DNA from: an uncultured Campylobacter sp.
GTDB taxonomy: Bacteria > Campylobacterota > Campylobacteria > Campylobacterales > Campylobacteraceae
Length of the DNA: 35,000 nucleotides
Assembly (NCBI RefSeq): GCF_937973075.1
Contig: NZ_CALBWL010000076.1
Location: 1-35,000 of the forward strand
Direction of reading: 5' to 3'
Shown here: positions 1 to 8,388 of the stretch, one piece after another
How positions within the stretch are numbered: position 1 is the stretch's first letter
Layout: every line of letters starts with the position of its first letter
Position numbers and translations under genes: made by a program
Notes under the pieces: generated by a model
Told to the model about the DNA's origin: nothing
The model's input: the letters and a program-made list of their open reading frames with translations, nothing else
Database searches by the model: none

Positions 1-1001
1 AAATTTAAAAGAAACTCCGCCTCACTGATAAATCCTTCCGAATTAAAAGAGATGACTAAATATTTAGCCGGAAATTTAGACAATAAGGCAAAAAATTCAT
101 CTGCTGCTTTTGCCTTTTTATTAAAATTCGAGCGATTCCAGTCGTTTGGTATGCCCGATACCTCGCTTAAATTTTTAGGGTCGGGAGCCTTAAAATTTGT
201 GATTAAATTTAGCATAAAATAGTTTGAGCCATAAGGGTGCTGGTTATACGGCGGATCGAAGTAAGCGATATCCAAAGGGGATAAAATATCCGTTAGCCTT
301 AAGGCATCTTGCTGATAAACTTCAAATTCGCTCGTAAAATTTGAAAAAATTGGTTTTTGAAGAGTAATTTTACCTAAAATTCTATTTAACGCATTTTCTC
401 CGCTACCGCCGAATTTTCCTACACCATCCTTGTCTTTGTAAAAGCCCTTAAATACGCCACCTGTATTTGAATGGATGCTAGCCTCGCTGAGCAGAGGCGC
501 TATAAAAAAATGCCTAAAATCTAGATCTATTTCTTCTATTGCTTTACGCAAACCACCGATTATTAGCGCATTTTCACGAGAATAAAATACTCTCTCGCCG
601 TGTTTTATATTAGCGTCATCTTTTGGAGCGTAAAGTTCGCTTATAAAGCTCTCGCTGGGTTTAAATTTTTCTAAAATTTGCTTAAAACTTTTGTCGATTT
701 GCTCTTTGAGCTCTGGCGTGAAATTTGAAAGATAGCATGAGTTTATCACGCGCGAATAATCCTCTAAGTCGTTTGCAACAACGAGGCTCGAGTATGCTTT
801 GGCTGCTCTTGCAACCACGCCTGAACCACTAAAAACGTCTACAAAACTTATCTTTTGTTTTTTTAGTTCGCTCTTTATCTCGCAAAGCACGTTTAAAATT
901 TCGTTTAATATTGCGCGTTTATTACCCAAATAGCTAATTAGCTGTTCCTTTAAAAAGGCAGGATTTTCGGCAATTTCAATTTCTTTTATAGTATTCTTCA
1001 A
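1..1001 (-). CDS. D12-class N6-adenine DNA methyltransferase, C-terminus off the left edge
   Basis: Partial gene; reading continues past position 1. The protein opens with an ENPAFLKEQLISYLGNKR-like stretch (the SYLGNKR segment is typical of D12 methylases), then an SAM-binding FVDVFSGSGVVARAA motif, and around positions 241-270 the catalytic DPPY motif followed by NQHPYGSNYF. It should transfer a methyl group from SAM to adenine N6 in DNA. The start is almost forced: the only start-type codon after the upstream in-frame stop (1023-1025) is TTG at 1001-999, which overlaps the trpGD stop as TTGA, so translation is probably coupled. No restriction enzyme gene is visible next to it. It could be a solitary methylase, possibly related in role to the C. 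jejuni transformation methylase CtsM; target specificity cannot be read from the sequence. Confidence 0.85.
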   Translation of the reverse strand, partial: MKNTIKEIEIAENPAFLKEQLISYLGNKRAILNEILNVLCEIKSELKKQKISFVDVFSGSGVVARAAKAYSSLVVANDLEDYSRVINSCYLSNFTPELKEQIDKSFKQILEKFKPSESFISELYAPKDDANIKHGERVFYSRENALIIGGLRKAIEEIDLDFRHFFIAPLLSEASIHSNTGGVFKGFYKDKDGVGKFGGSGENALNRILGKITLQKPIFSNFTSEFEVYQQDALRLTDILSPLDIAYFDPPYNQHPYGSNYFMLNLITNFKAPDPKNLSEVSGIPNDWNRSNFNKKAKAADEFFALLSKFPAKYLVISFNSEGFISEAEFLLN

Positions 1002-2611
1002 GCTTTGCCTCGCGTATAGTCCTCAAAATATCGGTAAATCTTGCCCGATTTGATCGCCTCTAAAATGAGCGGCTTAGCCTCCGCAGGGCTTGCTACGACA
1101 TCGGCGCAGTATAGCGCAAACATCGCATTTAGCACGACGATGTCAAATTTCGGCCCGCTAAGCTCGCCTTTTAAAATTTGCTTTAAAGCTTCGGCGTTAG
1201 CCTCACCGTCGCCGCCTTCGATATCGCCGTGAAATGCGCGTTTAAAGCCAAACTGCTCGGGATTTACGCGGTATTCTAAAATTTTGCCGTCCTTGACCTC
1301 GTGGATTAGCGTTTCGTCGCACAGGCTGATCTCGTCCATGCCGTCCATGCCGTGCACCACCAGAGCGTGCTTGCGCCCCAAAATCATCAGCGTTTCGGCG
1401 ATGAGCCCGTTTACTTCCTCCAGATAATTTCCCACGATCTGATTGCTCAGGCTTAAATTCGGGTTTAGCAGCGGCCCCATTATATTAAAGACGGTGCCGA
1501 TTTTTAGGCGGTTGCGAACTTCTTTGACCTCGGCGGTGATCTTGTGAAAAAACGGCGCGTGGAAAAACGCTAGCCCCGTGCGATCTAGCAGCACTCTAAT
1601 CTGCGCCAGATCGCTAAGTAGCGGCACGCCCAGAGCATCGAGCGCATCGGAGCTGCCCGATCTGCTGGTGATCGCGCGGTTGCCGTGCTTGGCGACACGC
1701 ACGCCGAAGCTTGCCGCGATAAAGGCCACAGTCGTGGAGATATTGATCGTCTTTAGCCTATCGCCGCCGGTGCCCACGATATCAAACATCGGGCTCGGAT
1801 CGTCGTAGGTGATCGAGTATTTTAATATACTGCGCACGAGCGCCGTGAGACTGCTTGGGTAGAGCGATTTTTCGCTGATTAGCACGAGCAGCCCCGCAAG
1901 CTGCACGATGTCGTAATCCTGCTCGTAAAGCGCCTTACAAATGACGGCGTAATCGTCGCTATCTAGCGGGAAGCCCTTTTGTAGCTTCAACATAAACGGG
2001 GCGAAATTTACCACGAGTTTCTCCTTTAAAATTATCTTTTTGCCGTAATTGATGAAATTTTCGATGATCTTTTTGCCGTATTGAGTAAAAAAGCTCTCGG
2101 GATGAAATTGAATGCCGAAAACAGGCTTGCTTCGGTGCCTCATCGCCATTATAATGCCGTCGTTTTCGCTCTTTGCTAAAATTTCAAACTCGCGCGGCAG
2201 CGTAGCTTCGTCCACATAAAGCGAGTGGTAGCGCATCACTTCAAATTTACGCGGTAGTCCGCTAAAAAGCACGCCATCTGCGTAAATTTCGATCGACGAG
2301 CTCTTGCCGTGTAGCGGCACCTCCAGCTGCTTTATCTCCGCATCTGCCGCGTATCCGATCGCCTGATGCCCAAGGCACACGCCCAAAATCGGCACGTCCA
2401 AATCCGCACGCAAAATATCCAGGCAGACGCCGCTGTCTTTTGGATGATTTGGTCCGGGACTTAGGATTATGTGCGACGGGGCAAGTTCGCGCACCCGCTC
2501 TAGCGTTATCTCGTCGTTGCGGAAGTAGCGCACCTCCTCGTCGCTTAGCTCCAAAATGTATTGATAAATATTAAAAACGAAGCTGTCGTAATTATCTATC
2601 ATTAAAATCAA
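998..2611 (-). CDS. trpGD: Bifunctional anthranilate synthase glutamine amidotransferase / anthranilate phosphoribosyltransferase
   Basis: A 537-residue fusion like the E. coli TrpGD. Residues 1-195 are a class I glutamine amidotransferase that feeds ammonia to TrpE: GVCLGHQ gives the nucleophile C79, and FHPESF gives H170 and E172. Residues about 200-537 are TrpD, which attaches phosphoribose from PRPP to anthranilate: GTGGD at 280-284 and KHGNRAITSRSGSSD at 308-322. The TTG at 2611 is preferred over the ATG three codons later because AAGGA lies seven bases before it, whereas the ATG would sit too far from it. It is downstream of trpE with a 316-base gap, and its TGA overlaps the start of the methylase. 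TrpC/F/B/A are not in this window. Confidence 0.95.
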   Translation of the reverse strand: MILMIDNYDSFVFNIYQYILELSDEEVRYFRNDEITLERVRELAPSHIILSPGPNHPKDSGVCLDILRADLDVPILGVCLGHQAIGYAADAEIKQLEVPLHGKSSSIEIYADGVLFSGLPRKFEVMRYHSLYVDEATLPREFEILAKSENDGIIMAMRHRSKPVFGIQFHPESFFTQYGKKIIENFINYGKKIILKEKLVVNFAPFMLKLQKGFPLDSDDYAVICKALYEQDYDIVQLAGLLVLISEKSLYPSSLTALVRSILKYSITYDDPSPMFDIVGTGGDRLKTINISTTVAFIAASFGVRVAKHGNRAITSRSGSSDALDALGVPLLSDLAQIRVLLDRTGLAFFHAPFFHKITAEVKEVRNRLKIGTVFNIMGPLLNPNLSLSNQIVGNYLEEVNGLIAETLMILGRKHALVVHGMDGMDEISLCDETLIHEVKDGKILEYRVNPEQFGFKRAFHGDIEGGDGEANAEALKQILKGELSGPKFDIVVLNAMFALYCADVVASPAEAKPLILEAIKSGKIYRYFEDYTRGKA

Positions 2612-2927
2612 AATTTTATCCTTTTTTAGGGCGCTTGCGCCTCTTTAAAATTCTAAATAGTTTAAATTTAACCGCTTTGCGGCGGCTAAATTTAGCGCCG
2701 TTTTAGCGCCTCTTGCGTGCTAAATTTAAAATTTCGCCCGCGGCTGCGGCATTACTACATCAGCTGCGACGTTACGCTGCTTTGCAGCCGATATGCATCT
2801 CGGCTTTGCAGCGCCGAATGAAGCTAGCCGTAAATTTTAACACTCTCGCAGCGATCGCGCTTTTAAATTTAGCCGAATCAAACTCGCACAGAAAAGCGGT
2901 GCGCCCGGCTAGCTAAATTTAAAGCGT
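2612..2927. other. Non-coding gap between trpE and trpGD
   Basis: No convincing gene. It holds about seven AAATTT sites, usually as TAAATTTA, a GGCTAAATTTAGC-type palindrome, and a direct repeat of CTTTGCAGC. A 67-codon plus-strand frame here has no family resemblance and is probably chance. I see no transcription attenuator with tryptophan codons. Confidence 0.5.
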
Positions 2928-4610
2928 CTAAACTTCCTCGCATAGCTCCTCGATCGCCTTGAGTGGGCTTTTGCGCTTTTTGCAGATCTCTGCGTATTCG
3001 CTCTTTGGCGAGCTGTCGTAAACGATACCTGCGCCCGCTCCGATAAATACGAGATTGTTTAGCCCTTCGCAGCCGAAATTCTCCGCGCTAAATTTGGCAG
3101 CCTCAAACCGCATCGCGCGGCTAAAGCTCGGCTTGCTTTCTAAATTTAGCGCCCCGAGGTCTGCGCGAGTTTTTAAATTTAATCTCGCGTCGCGCTCGCT
3201 CGCATGAGCTAAATTTTGCGCCTCGCCGCTGCCATTTTGCGCCGCAGCACCGCAAAACTCCGTCGTCTCGGGATTTTCACCGCTGCAAGCAGCGTCTAAA
3301 TTTAAATAGGAATTTCGTTTAAAATTCTCGCCCGAGCAGGAATTTTGCGCGTCGCGATTGACGAAGATCGCCGAGCGAATCAAGATCGCCTGCATCACGT
3401 CGCCGCTAAAGCGCCAAAATCCGATTCCGCCGCCGTAGATGCCGCGCTCGTAGCGCTCCAGCTCGTTTATGATCTGCATCGCGCGAATCTTCGGGCTGCC
3501 GCTTAGCGTGCCCGCAGGAAAGATAGTGCCGAGTACCTCAAACGCGCTTACCCCGCGCGGCTTACTGCCGTAAACCTCGCTTACGATGTGCATCACGCTT
3601 TCGTAGCACACGACGCGCATCGCGTTTTGCACCCGCACCGAGGCGGGCGCGGCAAATTTGCCGATGTCGTTGCGAGCTAGATCGATCAGCATCCGATGCT
3701 CCGCAAGCTCCTTTTCATCGCTTAAAAGCTCGCGCTCGAGCGCCGCGTCCGCTTCGGCATTCGCGCCTCTGCTGCGTGTGCCCGCGATGGGAGCGACGAA
3801 AATTTCGTCCTTTTTGATCTCCATGATCAGCTCGGGGCTGGAGCCCGCGACGCAGCCGTACGGCGTCGGGAAGTGAAACATATAGGGGCTCGGATTGTTC
3901 TTTTTGAGTCGCTCGTAAAACTCCAGGCTGCCCAGATTCGTGCCGACTTCTAAAATTTCGCCCAGCACGACCTGAAACACGTCGCCGCTTTTTATCTTTT
4001 CTTTTGCAGCCTCGACCATCGCGCTAAAATGCGACTCCTCGGCGCCCAGATCGGTTAAAATTTTAAATTTAAGCTCTTTTTTCTGAGGCTCCCGCTCAGA
4101 CGCGCTTTGCGATTTCGATCCGCCTTTTATCGCGGCGTCCGTTCTTACGGCGCTCTGGGGCGCAGCTGCTGTTTCGACGGCGACCTGTTGTGAAACCTGC
4201 GAGCTAAGCCCGCGCAGACTTTCGTAAATTCCAGTGTCTTTGCCGTAAAAATCGTAAATTTTGCTGATTTTATCGTAGTGCAGGTAGTTTGCGGCGTCGG
4301 CGTAAAAAAACGGCGGGAAGTCATACAGCGCCTGCTTCGGCGCGCCGATATTTTCAAACGCGCGGACGATGTCGTAGCCCAAAACGCCGAAAAGCCCGGC
4401 AAAGCTCGCGTTTTTAAACTCGCTCGCGCCTTCTTTTGCGCTTTTTACCTCATCAAATTTAAGCCTCAAAGCCTCAAAACTCATCTTAAATCCGTCGAAA
4501 TAATCGCAATCGATGCCGATGATGACCTGAGCGTCGTCCTCTGCGAGGTAGCTTTGCGGATGCGTCTTTAAAATTTCGCGGTAGTAAAACAGCGGCTCTT
4601 CTAAAAGCAT
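2928..4610 (-). CDS. trpE: Anthranilate synthase component I, with two inserted low-complexity segments
   Basis: Converts chorismate plus ammonia (from TrpG) to anthranilate. Chorismate-binding domain motifs are intact: CVAGSSPE, PIAGTRSRG, IDLARNDIGKF, TLSGSPKIRAMQII, GIYGGGIGFW and the C-terminal IGAGAGIVYDSSP. Start chosen at the ATG at 4610, because AAGGAC-AAAA-ATG gives a good ribosome site (moaD in this window has the same one). The ATG nine codons upstream (4637) overlaps a TATAAT box, so it is more likely promoter than start. Odd points: a linker of roughly 50 residues rich in Ala/Ser/Gln/Lys separates the N-terminal and catalytic domains, and a segment of about 100 residues (3051-3350) splits the final conserved block between IFVNRD and VFIGAGAG. 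The frame stays open throughout, so the gene is probably functional. Confidence 0.9.
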   Translation of the reverse strand: MLLEEPLFYYREILKTHPQSYLAEDDAQVIIGIDCDYFDGFKMSFEALRLKFDEVKSAKEGASEFKNASFAGLFGVLGYDIVRAFENIGAPKQALYDFPPFFYADAANYLHYDKISKIYDFYGKDTGIYESLRGLSSQVSQQVAVETAAAPQSAVRTDAAIKGGSKSQSASEREPQKKELKFKILTDLGAEESHFSAMVEAAKEKIKSGDVFQVVLGEILEVGTNLGSLEFYERLKKNNPSPYMFHFPTPYGCVAGSSPELIMEIKKDEIFVAPIAGTRSRGANAEADAALERELLSDEKELAEHRMLIDLARNDIGKFAAPASVRVQNAMRVVCYESVMHIVSEVYGSKPRGVSAFEVLGTIFPAGTLSGSPKIRAMQIINELERYERGIYGGGIGFWRFSGDVMQAILIRSAIFVNRDAQNSCSGENFKRNSYLNLDAACSGENPETTEFCGAAAQNGSGEAQNLAHASERDARLNLKTRADLGALNLESKPSFSRAMRFEAAKFSAENFGCEGLNNLVFIGAGAGIVYDSSPKSEYAEICKKRKSPLKAIEELCEEV

Positions 4611-4635
4611 TTTTGTCCTTGGAATTTTTAGCGCC

Positions 4636-4641
4636 ATTATA
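4636..4641 (-). promoter_or_regulatory. -10 box for trpE
   Basis: On the minus strand the sequence reads GCGTATAATGGCGC, a perfect TATAAT 26 bases before the proposed trpE start. No clear -35 is seen, which is usual for Campylobacter sigma-70 promoters. Confidence 0.55.
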
Positions 4642-4737
4642 CGCTGCTTAGCTTAAATTTGAGCGGGCGGCGCGAGCTTAAGCGGGCTTGAATGCAAGCA
4701 AAATTTTAGTAAAATGAGCAAATTTTAAGGAGAGCGT

Positions 4738-5469
4738 ATGAAAATTTTATTTTCCCCAAGCGAGATGAAAAGCGAGCAAAGCGGCGACACGCGCATTTGC
4801 AAGCGAAATTTCATCTTTGCAGATCTTTACGAAAAGCGCCTGCAGATGCTGCGCGCTTACGCGGATTTCGTGGATAAAGCAAGCGAGACGGAGCTTTGCA
4901 AGCTTTTCGGGCTGAAAAAATGGGATGCGGTTCTGCGCGAAAATATCTTTGAAAAAGGCTGCGCGAAGGCGCTTTTGCGCTACACCGGCACCGCGTATCG
5001 CGCCCTAGGCTACGCGTCGCTAAGCCCCGGCGCGCAGGAGTTTGCGGAGCGAAACACGATAATTTTTTCAAACCTTTTCGGCCCCGTGCTGGGCGGCGAC
5101 GCGCTGCCGAACTACAAGCTCAAGCAGGGCGAAAAATTCGGCGGCATAGACGCGGCGAAATTTTATCGCGACAGCTTCTCCGCCGCGCTGGATCGCTATC
5201 TGGCAGATGAGTGCGTCGTGGATCTGCGCGCGGGATTTTACGAAAAATTTTATGAGATGAAGCGCGAATATTTGAGTTTTAGTTTCATCAAAGGCGGCAA
5301 GGTGCTGAGCCACTACGCTAAGGCCTGGCGCGGTAAGGTGTTGCGCGAAATAGCTCTGGCAGGTGCTTGCAGCGAGGCGGAGGTGCTTGCGCTGCGATTG
5401 GGCGGCGCTTCCGTGCTAGAGATCAAACAGATTGGGCTAAAAAAGGATATCGTGCTGGAAATTTCATAA
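4738..5469 (+). CDS. yaaA: YaaA family peroxide-stress protein
   Basis: 243 residues, normal for the UPF0246/DUF328 family. The N-terminus MKILFSPSEMK matches the family's opening beta strand and loop, the middle has NLFGPVLGGDALPNYKLKQG-type sequence, and the C-terminal part has FIKGGKVLSHYAKAWRG. In E. coli YaaA limits DNA damage under hydrogen peroxide by lowering free intracellular iron; the biochemistry is not fully settled. An AAGGAG ribosome site lies at 4727-4732, with ATG at 4738, and a TAAAAT box lies at 4710-4715. It is divergent from trpE, with 127 bases between the two starts. Confidence 0.85.
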   Translation: MKILFSPSEMKSEQSGDTRICKRNFIFADLYEKRLQMLRAYADFVDKASETELCKLFGLKKWDAVLRENIFEKGCAKALLRYTGTAYRALGYASLSPGAQEFAERNTIIFSNLFGPVLGGDALPNYKLKQGEKFGGIDAAKFYRDSFSAALDRYLADECVVDLRAGFYEKFYEMKREYLSFSFIKGGKVLSHYAKAWRGKVLREIALAGACSEAEVLALRLGGASVLEIKQIGLKKDIVLEIS

Positions 5470-6352
5470 GGCGCAAAAACCGCTCGGAGAAATTTACGAT
5501 AAAGCTTGCGGATTTAATGCGGATTTTTGCGTAAATTTAGCTCGGAAAATTTGCCGCGAGTTCAAATCCCACCCCATCCGAAGCAATTTTTCCGGGAGAA
5601 ATTTGCGGGCGGAATTTCATCGTGAGGATTTTGCGGCGGCTTTTTAGTCTTTTGGCACTTTTTTAGCGGGTTTTGGACGGCCTTAAACGAGCTTTTAGCG
5701 GTGAAATTTCGTCGTAAATTTTGCAAAAAATTCGCGCTCTTTGCGCTTGCCCGCTTCGTATAAAATTTTACGGCGATCTTGTCTTGATTTTGCACCGTTT
5801 TTGCCGCGATTTTTAGGATACGGAACGCGGAAATTTCGCCGCAGAATTTTGTCTAAAATTTTACTTAGCGGAATTTTGCCGTATAAAATTTCGCCGCGAT
5901 AGAACCCTGTCGAAAATTTAATCGCGGCAAAAAATATTGCGCCCGCGATATAAACGTAAAATTTTATCTCAAATTTACTCTGAGCCGCAGTCTGGGCGCA
6001 GAATTTTAAAATCCGCTGCCAAGCCGCAATACGAACAAACGCAGTCGGTCTAATTTGCATAAAATTTCAAGCCGAAATTCCACTCCTTAAAATCCCGTAA
6101 ATTTTCAAATTTTGCAAATCGCGCGCTGAAATTTCGAGTCAAAATTCCGCTTGTAAACTTTCAAGCCAAGTCAATTCCAGATAAAATTTCAAACCAAAAT
6201 TTGGGGCATAAATTTCAAACCGAAATCCCGCGATCAAAATTCCCCGTCTCAAAATCCCGCAAATCCCCCGCTTCCAAATCAAAAATTTCGCAAATTTAGC
6301 AAGCTTTAAATTTTAAAGCTATAAACTTCGCTTCAAATTTTAAGGATCAAAA
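5470..6352. repeat. Non-coding stretch dense in RAATTY (AAATTT/AAATTC/GAATTT) sites
   Basis: By eye I count about 32 RAATTY hexamers in 883 bases, most of them AAATTT, roughly one every 28 bases. From about 6060 to 6330 they form degenerate tandem units of the type AAAATTTCAAACCGAAATTCC. Two overlapping minus-strand frames (5562-5795 and 5695-6060) are open, but their translations are just KF/KI/NF-rich readings of the repeat, so I do not call genes. No terminator, tRNA or mobile element was found. Confidence 0.65.
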
Positions 6353-7084
6353 ATGCTAGAACTCCCCTTTGTCGGCGTCGTCGTGGGCTTCATATCGGGC
6401 TTTTTCGGTATCGGCGGCGGCACGGTCGTAATGCCCGTGATGATGGCTCTGGGATACGACGTCAAGACCGCCGCGGGCATCTCGGTGATGCAGATGTTCA
6501 TCGTCTCGCTTTTTGGCTCATATCTGAACTACCGCGCGGGCAAGCTTCGCCTAGATAGCGGCATCGCGGTGGGGCTCGGAGGGCTGTGTGGCGCGAGCCT
6601 ATCGGGCTTTATCGTAAAATACTCGCCAGAAATCGTGCTTGAGATCGGTCTTCTGCTGACGCTTGCGATCTCATTTCTTAAACTCTTTAGCACGAACGTA
6701 ACGAGCGGCGGCAATGCCGATCCCCACGGCGCAGCGCTGTTTTTCATCGGCTTTGCTATCGGCGCGATTGCGCTTAGCATGGGCGTGGGCGGCGCGGTAT
6801 TTCTAACGCCCGTATTGGTCGGATTTTTGGGCGTCGATATCAAAAGAGCGGTCTGCATGGGGCTATTTTTTATCGTTTTCGGCTCATTTAGCGCGCTTTT
6901 GAGCCTTTCGTACAACGGTCATGTGGATTACGAACGCGGCGCGCTGCTAGCCGTGGGCGGGCTTTTGGGTGTGTATTTCGGTACCTCTCAGGCTCGCCGT
7001 GCAAAGCGCGAAACGCAGAAAAAATGGCTACTCGTCCTCTACGTCGTGCTATTTGCGCTGGCGCTAAAAAAGGTACTGCAGTAG
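6353..7084 (+). CDS. TauE/SafE family membrane transporter
   Basis: 243 residues and strongly hydrophobic, with seven to eight membrane segments in two related halves. The first half opens with the family signature GFISGFFGIGGGTVVMPVM; the second has the matching ALSMGVGGAVFLTPVLVGFLG. The family exports sulfite, sulfoacetate or related organosulfonates, or handles sulfur compounds; the substrate here cannot be read. AAGGA at 6342-6346 supports the ATG at 6353. The following gene, crcB, is also plus strand but 350 bases away, so probably a separate unit. Confidence 0.85.
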   Translation: MLELPFVGVVVGFISGFFGIGGGTVVMPVMMALGYDVKTAAGISVMQMFIVSLFGSYLNYRAGKLRLDSGIAVGLGGLCGASLSGFIVKYSPEIVLEIGLLLTLAISFLKLFSTNVTSGGNADPHGAALFFIGFAIGAIALSMGVGGAVFLTPVLVGFLGVDIKRAVCMGLFFIVFGSFSALLSLSYNGHVDYERGALLAVGGLLGVYFGTSQARRAKRETQKKWLLVLYVVLFALALKKVLQ

Positions 7085-7436
7085 CTCCCGCTGCAGTAGC
7101 GCTGCAGCGATTGCCGCGCTACGTTTTGCTTTGCCTCAGTTTTGCTACAAGCGCGGTTTAAGCGTTCGCGCTGTTTTGCTACGCCACCCTTTTGCGTCTC
7201 GTAGTTTGCATTACCGTCCTCTTGCACTGCGCGCTCTTAGTCGCTATTTTGCGGCGGCGCGTAAAACGTCGCGTTTCGTCGCGCTAGTAAAATTTTAAAA
7301 CGAAATTTCAAAAAGCGCGAGCAAATTTTAAAAGCTGAATTTTAACGAGCCGCGTTAAAATAGCGAAGTCGCACATCTTTCGTCTTATGAAGGCTAGATA
7401 GCGAAATAAAATTTACAAATTTTAAAAGGACTTGGA
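7085..7436. other. Gap between the TauE-like gene and crcB
   Basis: No gene seen. The first part has short CTGCAGTAGC repeats; the last 160 bases hold several RAATTY sites. I looked for a fluoride riboswitch in front of crcB and could not find its conserved core. Confidence 0.5.
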
Positions 7437-7817
7437 TTGACGAACTTGATTTTAGCAGGGCTAGGCGGCTGTGTAGGCGCGATGGCGCGAGTAGGCCTAA
7501 GCGGAGCGATCGCGCGCGCAATGGATCGCGCCGGATTTTGGAGCGCGTTTCCGATCGCTACTTTTTGCGTAAATGCACTGGGAAGCTTGCTGATAGGGTT
7601 TTTACTCGCACTAAATTTAACGCAGAGCCTGCGGGTACTTTTTGTCGCAGGCGCACTGGGCGGTTTTACGACATTTTCTACGTTCAGCTACGATACGTTG
7701 CAATTATTGCTGGCGCGAGAATTTGCTATAGGCATGCTAAACGCGGTCTTAAGCGTATGCGTTTGTATGCTGTTTTGCTATGCTGGGATGCTTGCGGGCA
7801 GAGCGCTTGCAGGCTAG
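7437..7817 (+). CDS. crcB: Fluoride channel CrcB/Fluc
   Basis: 126 residues with four membrane helices, the normal size for this dual-topology dimeric channel that expels fluoride from the cytoplasm. The family signature GGFTTFSTF lies near residues 75-83, with conserved N-terminal GGCVGAMAR and a central FCVNALGSLLIGF (the Asn lines the pore). It begins with TTG at 7437, supported by AAGGA at 7426-7430 and by the fit to family length. No fluoride riboswitch is visible upstream. Confidence 0.92.
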   Translation: MTNLILAGLGGCVGAMARVGLSGAIARAMDRAGFWSAFPIATFCVNALGSLLIGFLLALNLTQSLRVLFVAGALGGFTTFSTFSYDTLQLLLAREFAIGMLNAVLSVCVCMLFCYAGMLAGRALAG

Positions 7818-8388
7818 CCGTGGAGCGCATGAGCTTTAAAATTTAGATTGCCTCTCGCCTGCGTTTTTAAATCAAAATTTATTGAAAGTGCCTGCGCTAC
7901 AGAATTTTATCGCGCGCATGTGCTGCAAAACTTGCGAGCGATGGGCACAATCCCACATGCCGTGCAGTTTTGCGAAAGGGCGCGCAGTAGCTTCGGCAAA
8001 GTGCAGTAGCTATCAAGACGAGTAAATCGTAAGACGAGCGAAAAGTAAAGCGAGCAAGAGGGATTGTAGCTAAATAATTGTGCTAGGCGTCGGGCGGGCA
8101 AAATCCAGATAAATTTGAAATTTGCGTGCATTCTCTGCGTATCTTGTTTGCCACAGCTTTGTGAAATTTCGCTATTTTGCGCTTAGTTATCGCGACGCCC
8201 TAAAAATTTCGCTGTCTTAGCGCGGATAAAATAAACCTAAGCCGAGCGATAAATTTTAAAAGCTCCGCGGGCAAATTTTAAAGCTTGAAGCTTAGAATTT
8301 TAAAATTCTCGCGTAAATTTTAAAAGCTAAATTAAAGCGCGCCGAAATCACGACCTTATGTGCCAAATCCTGTGGCGCTATCTTAGAT
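7818..8388. other. Gap between crcB and the convergent anchored-protein gene
   Basis: About 570 bases with around a dozen RAATTY sites. A 74-codon minus-strand frame at 7907-8131 has no signal of being real. No clear terminator seen for either flanking gene. Confidence 0.5.

Noticed and set aside
2713..2916. 67-codon plus-strand ORF between trpE and trpGD
   Set aside because: Opposite to the operon, no ribosome site, Ala/Leu-rich chance frame over palindromic repeats.
5556..5585. tRNA-like T-loop GAGTTCAAATCCCACCCC
   Set aside because: The bases either side of the loop do not form the T-stem, and no D-arm or anticodon arm lies upstream at the right distance.
5562..6060. Two overlapping minus-strand ORFs (77 and 121 codons)
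   Set aside because: Composition is just the AAATTT repeat translated (KF, KI, NF), the frames overlap each other, and neither has a family match or a good ribosome site.
7260..7436. Fluoride riboswitch upstream of crcB
   Set aside because: The conserved riboswitch core and pseudoknot sequences are not present.
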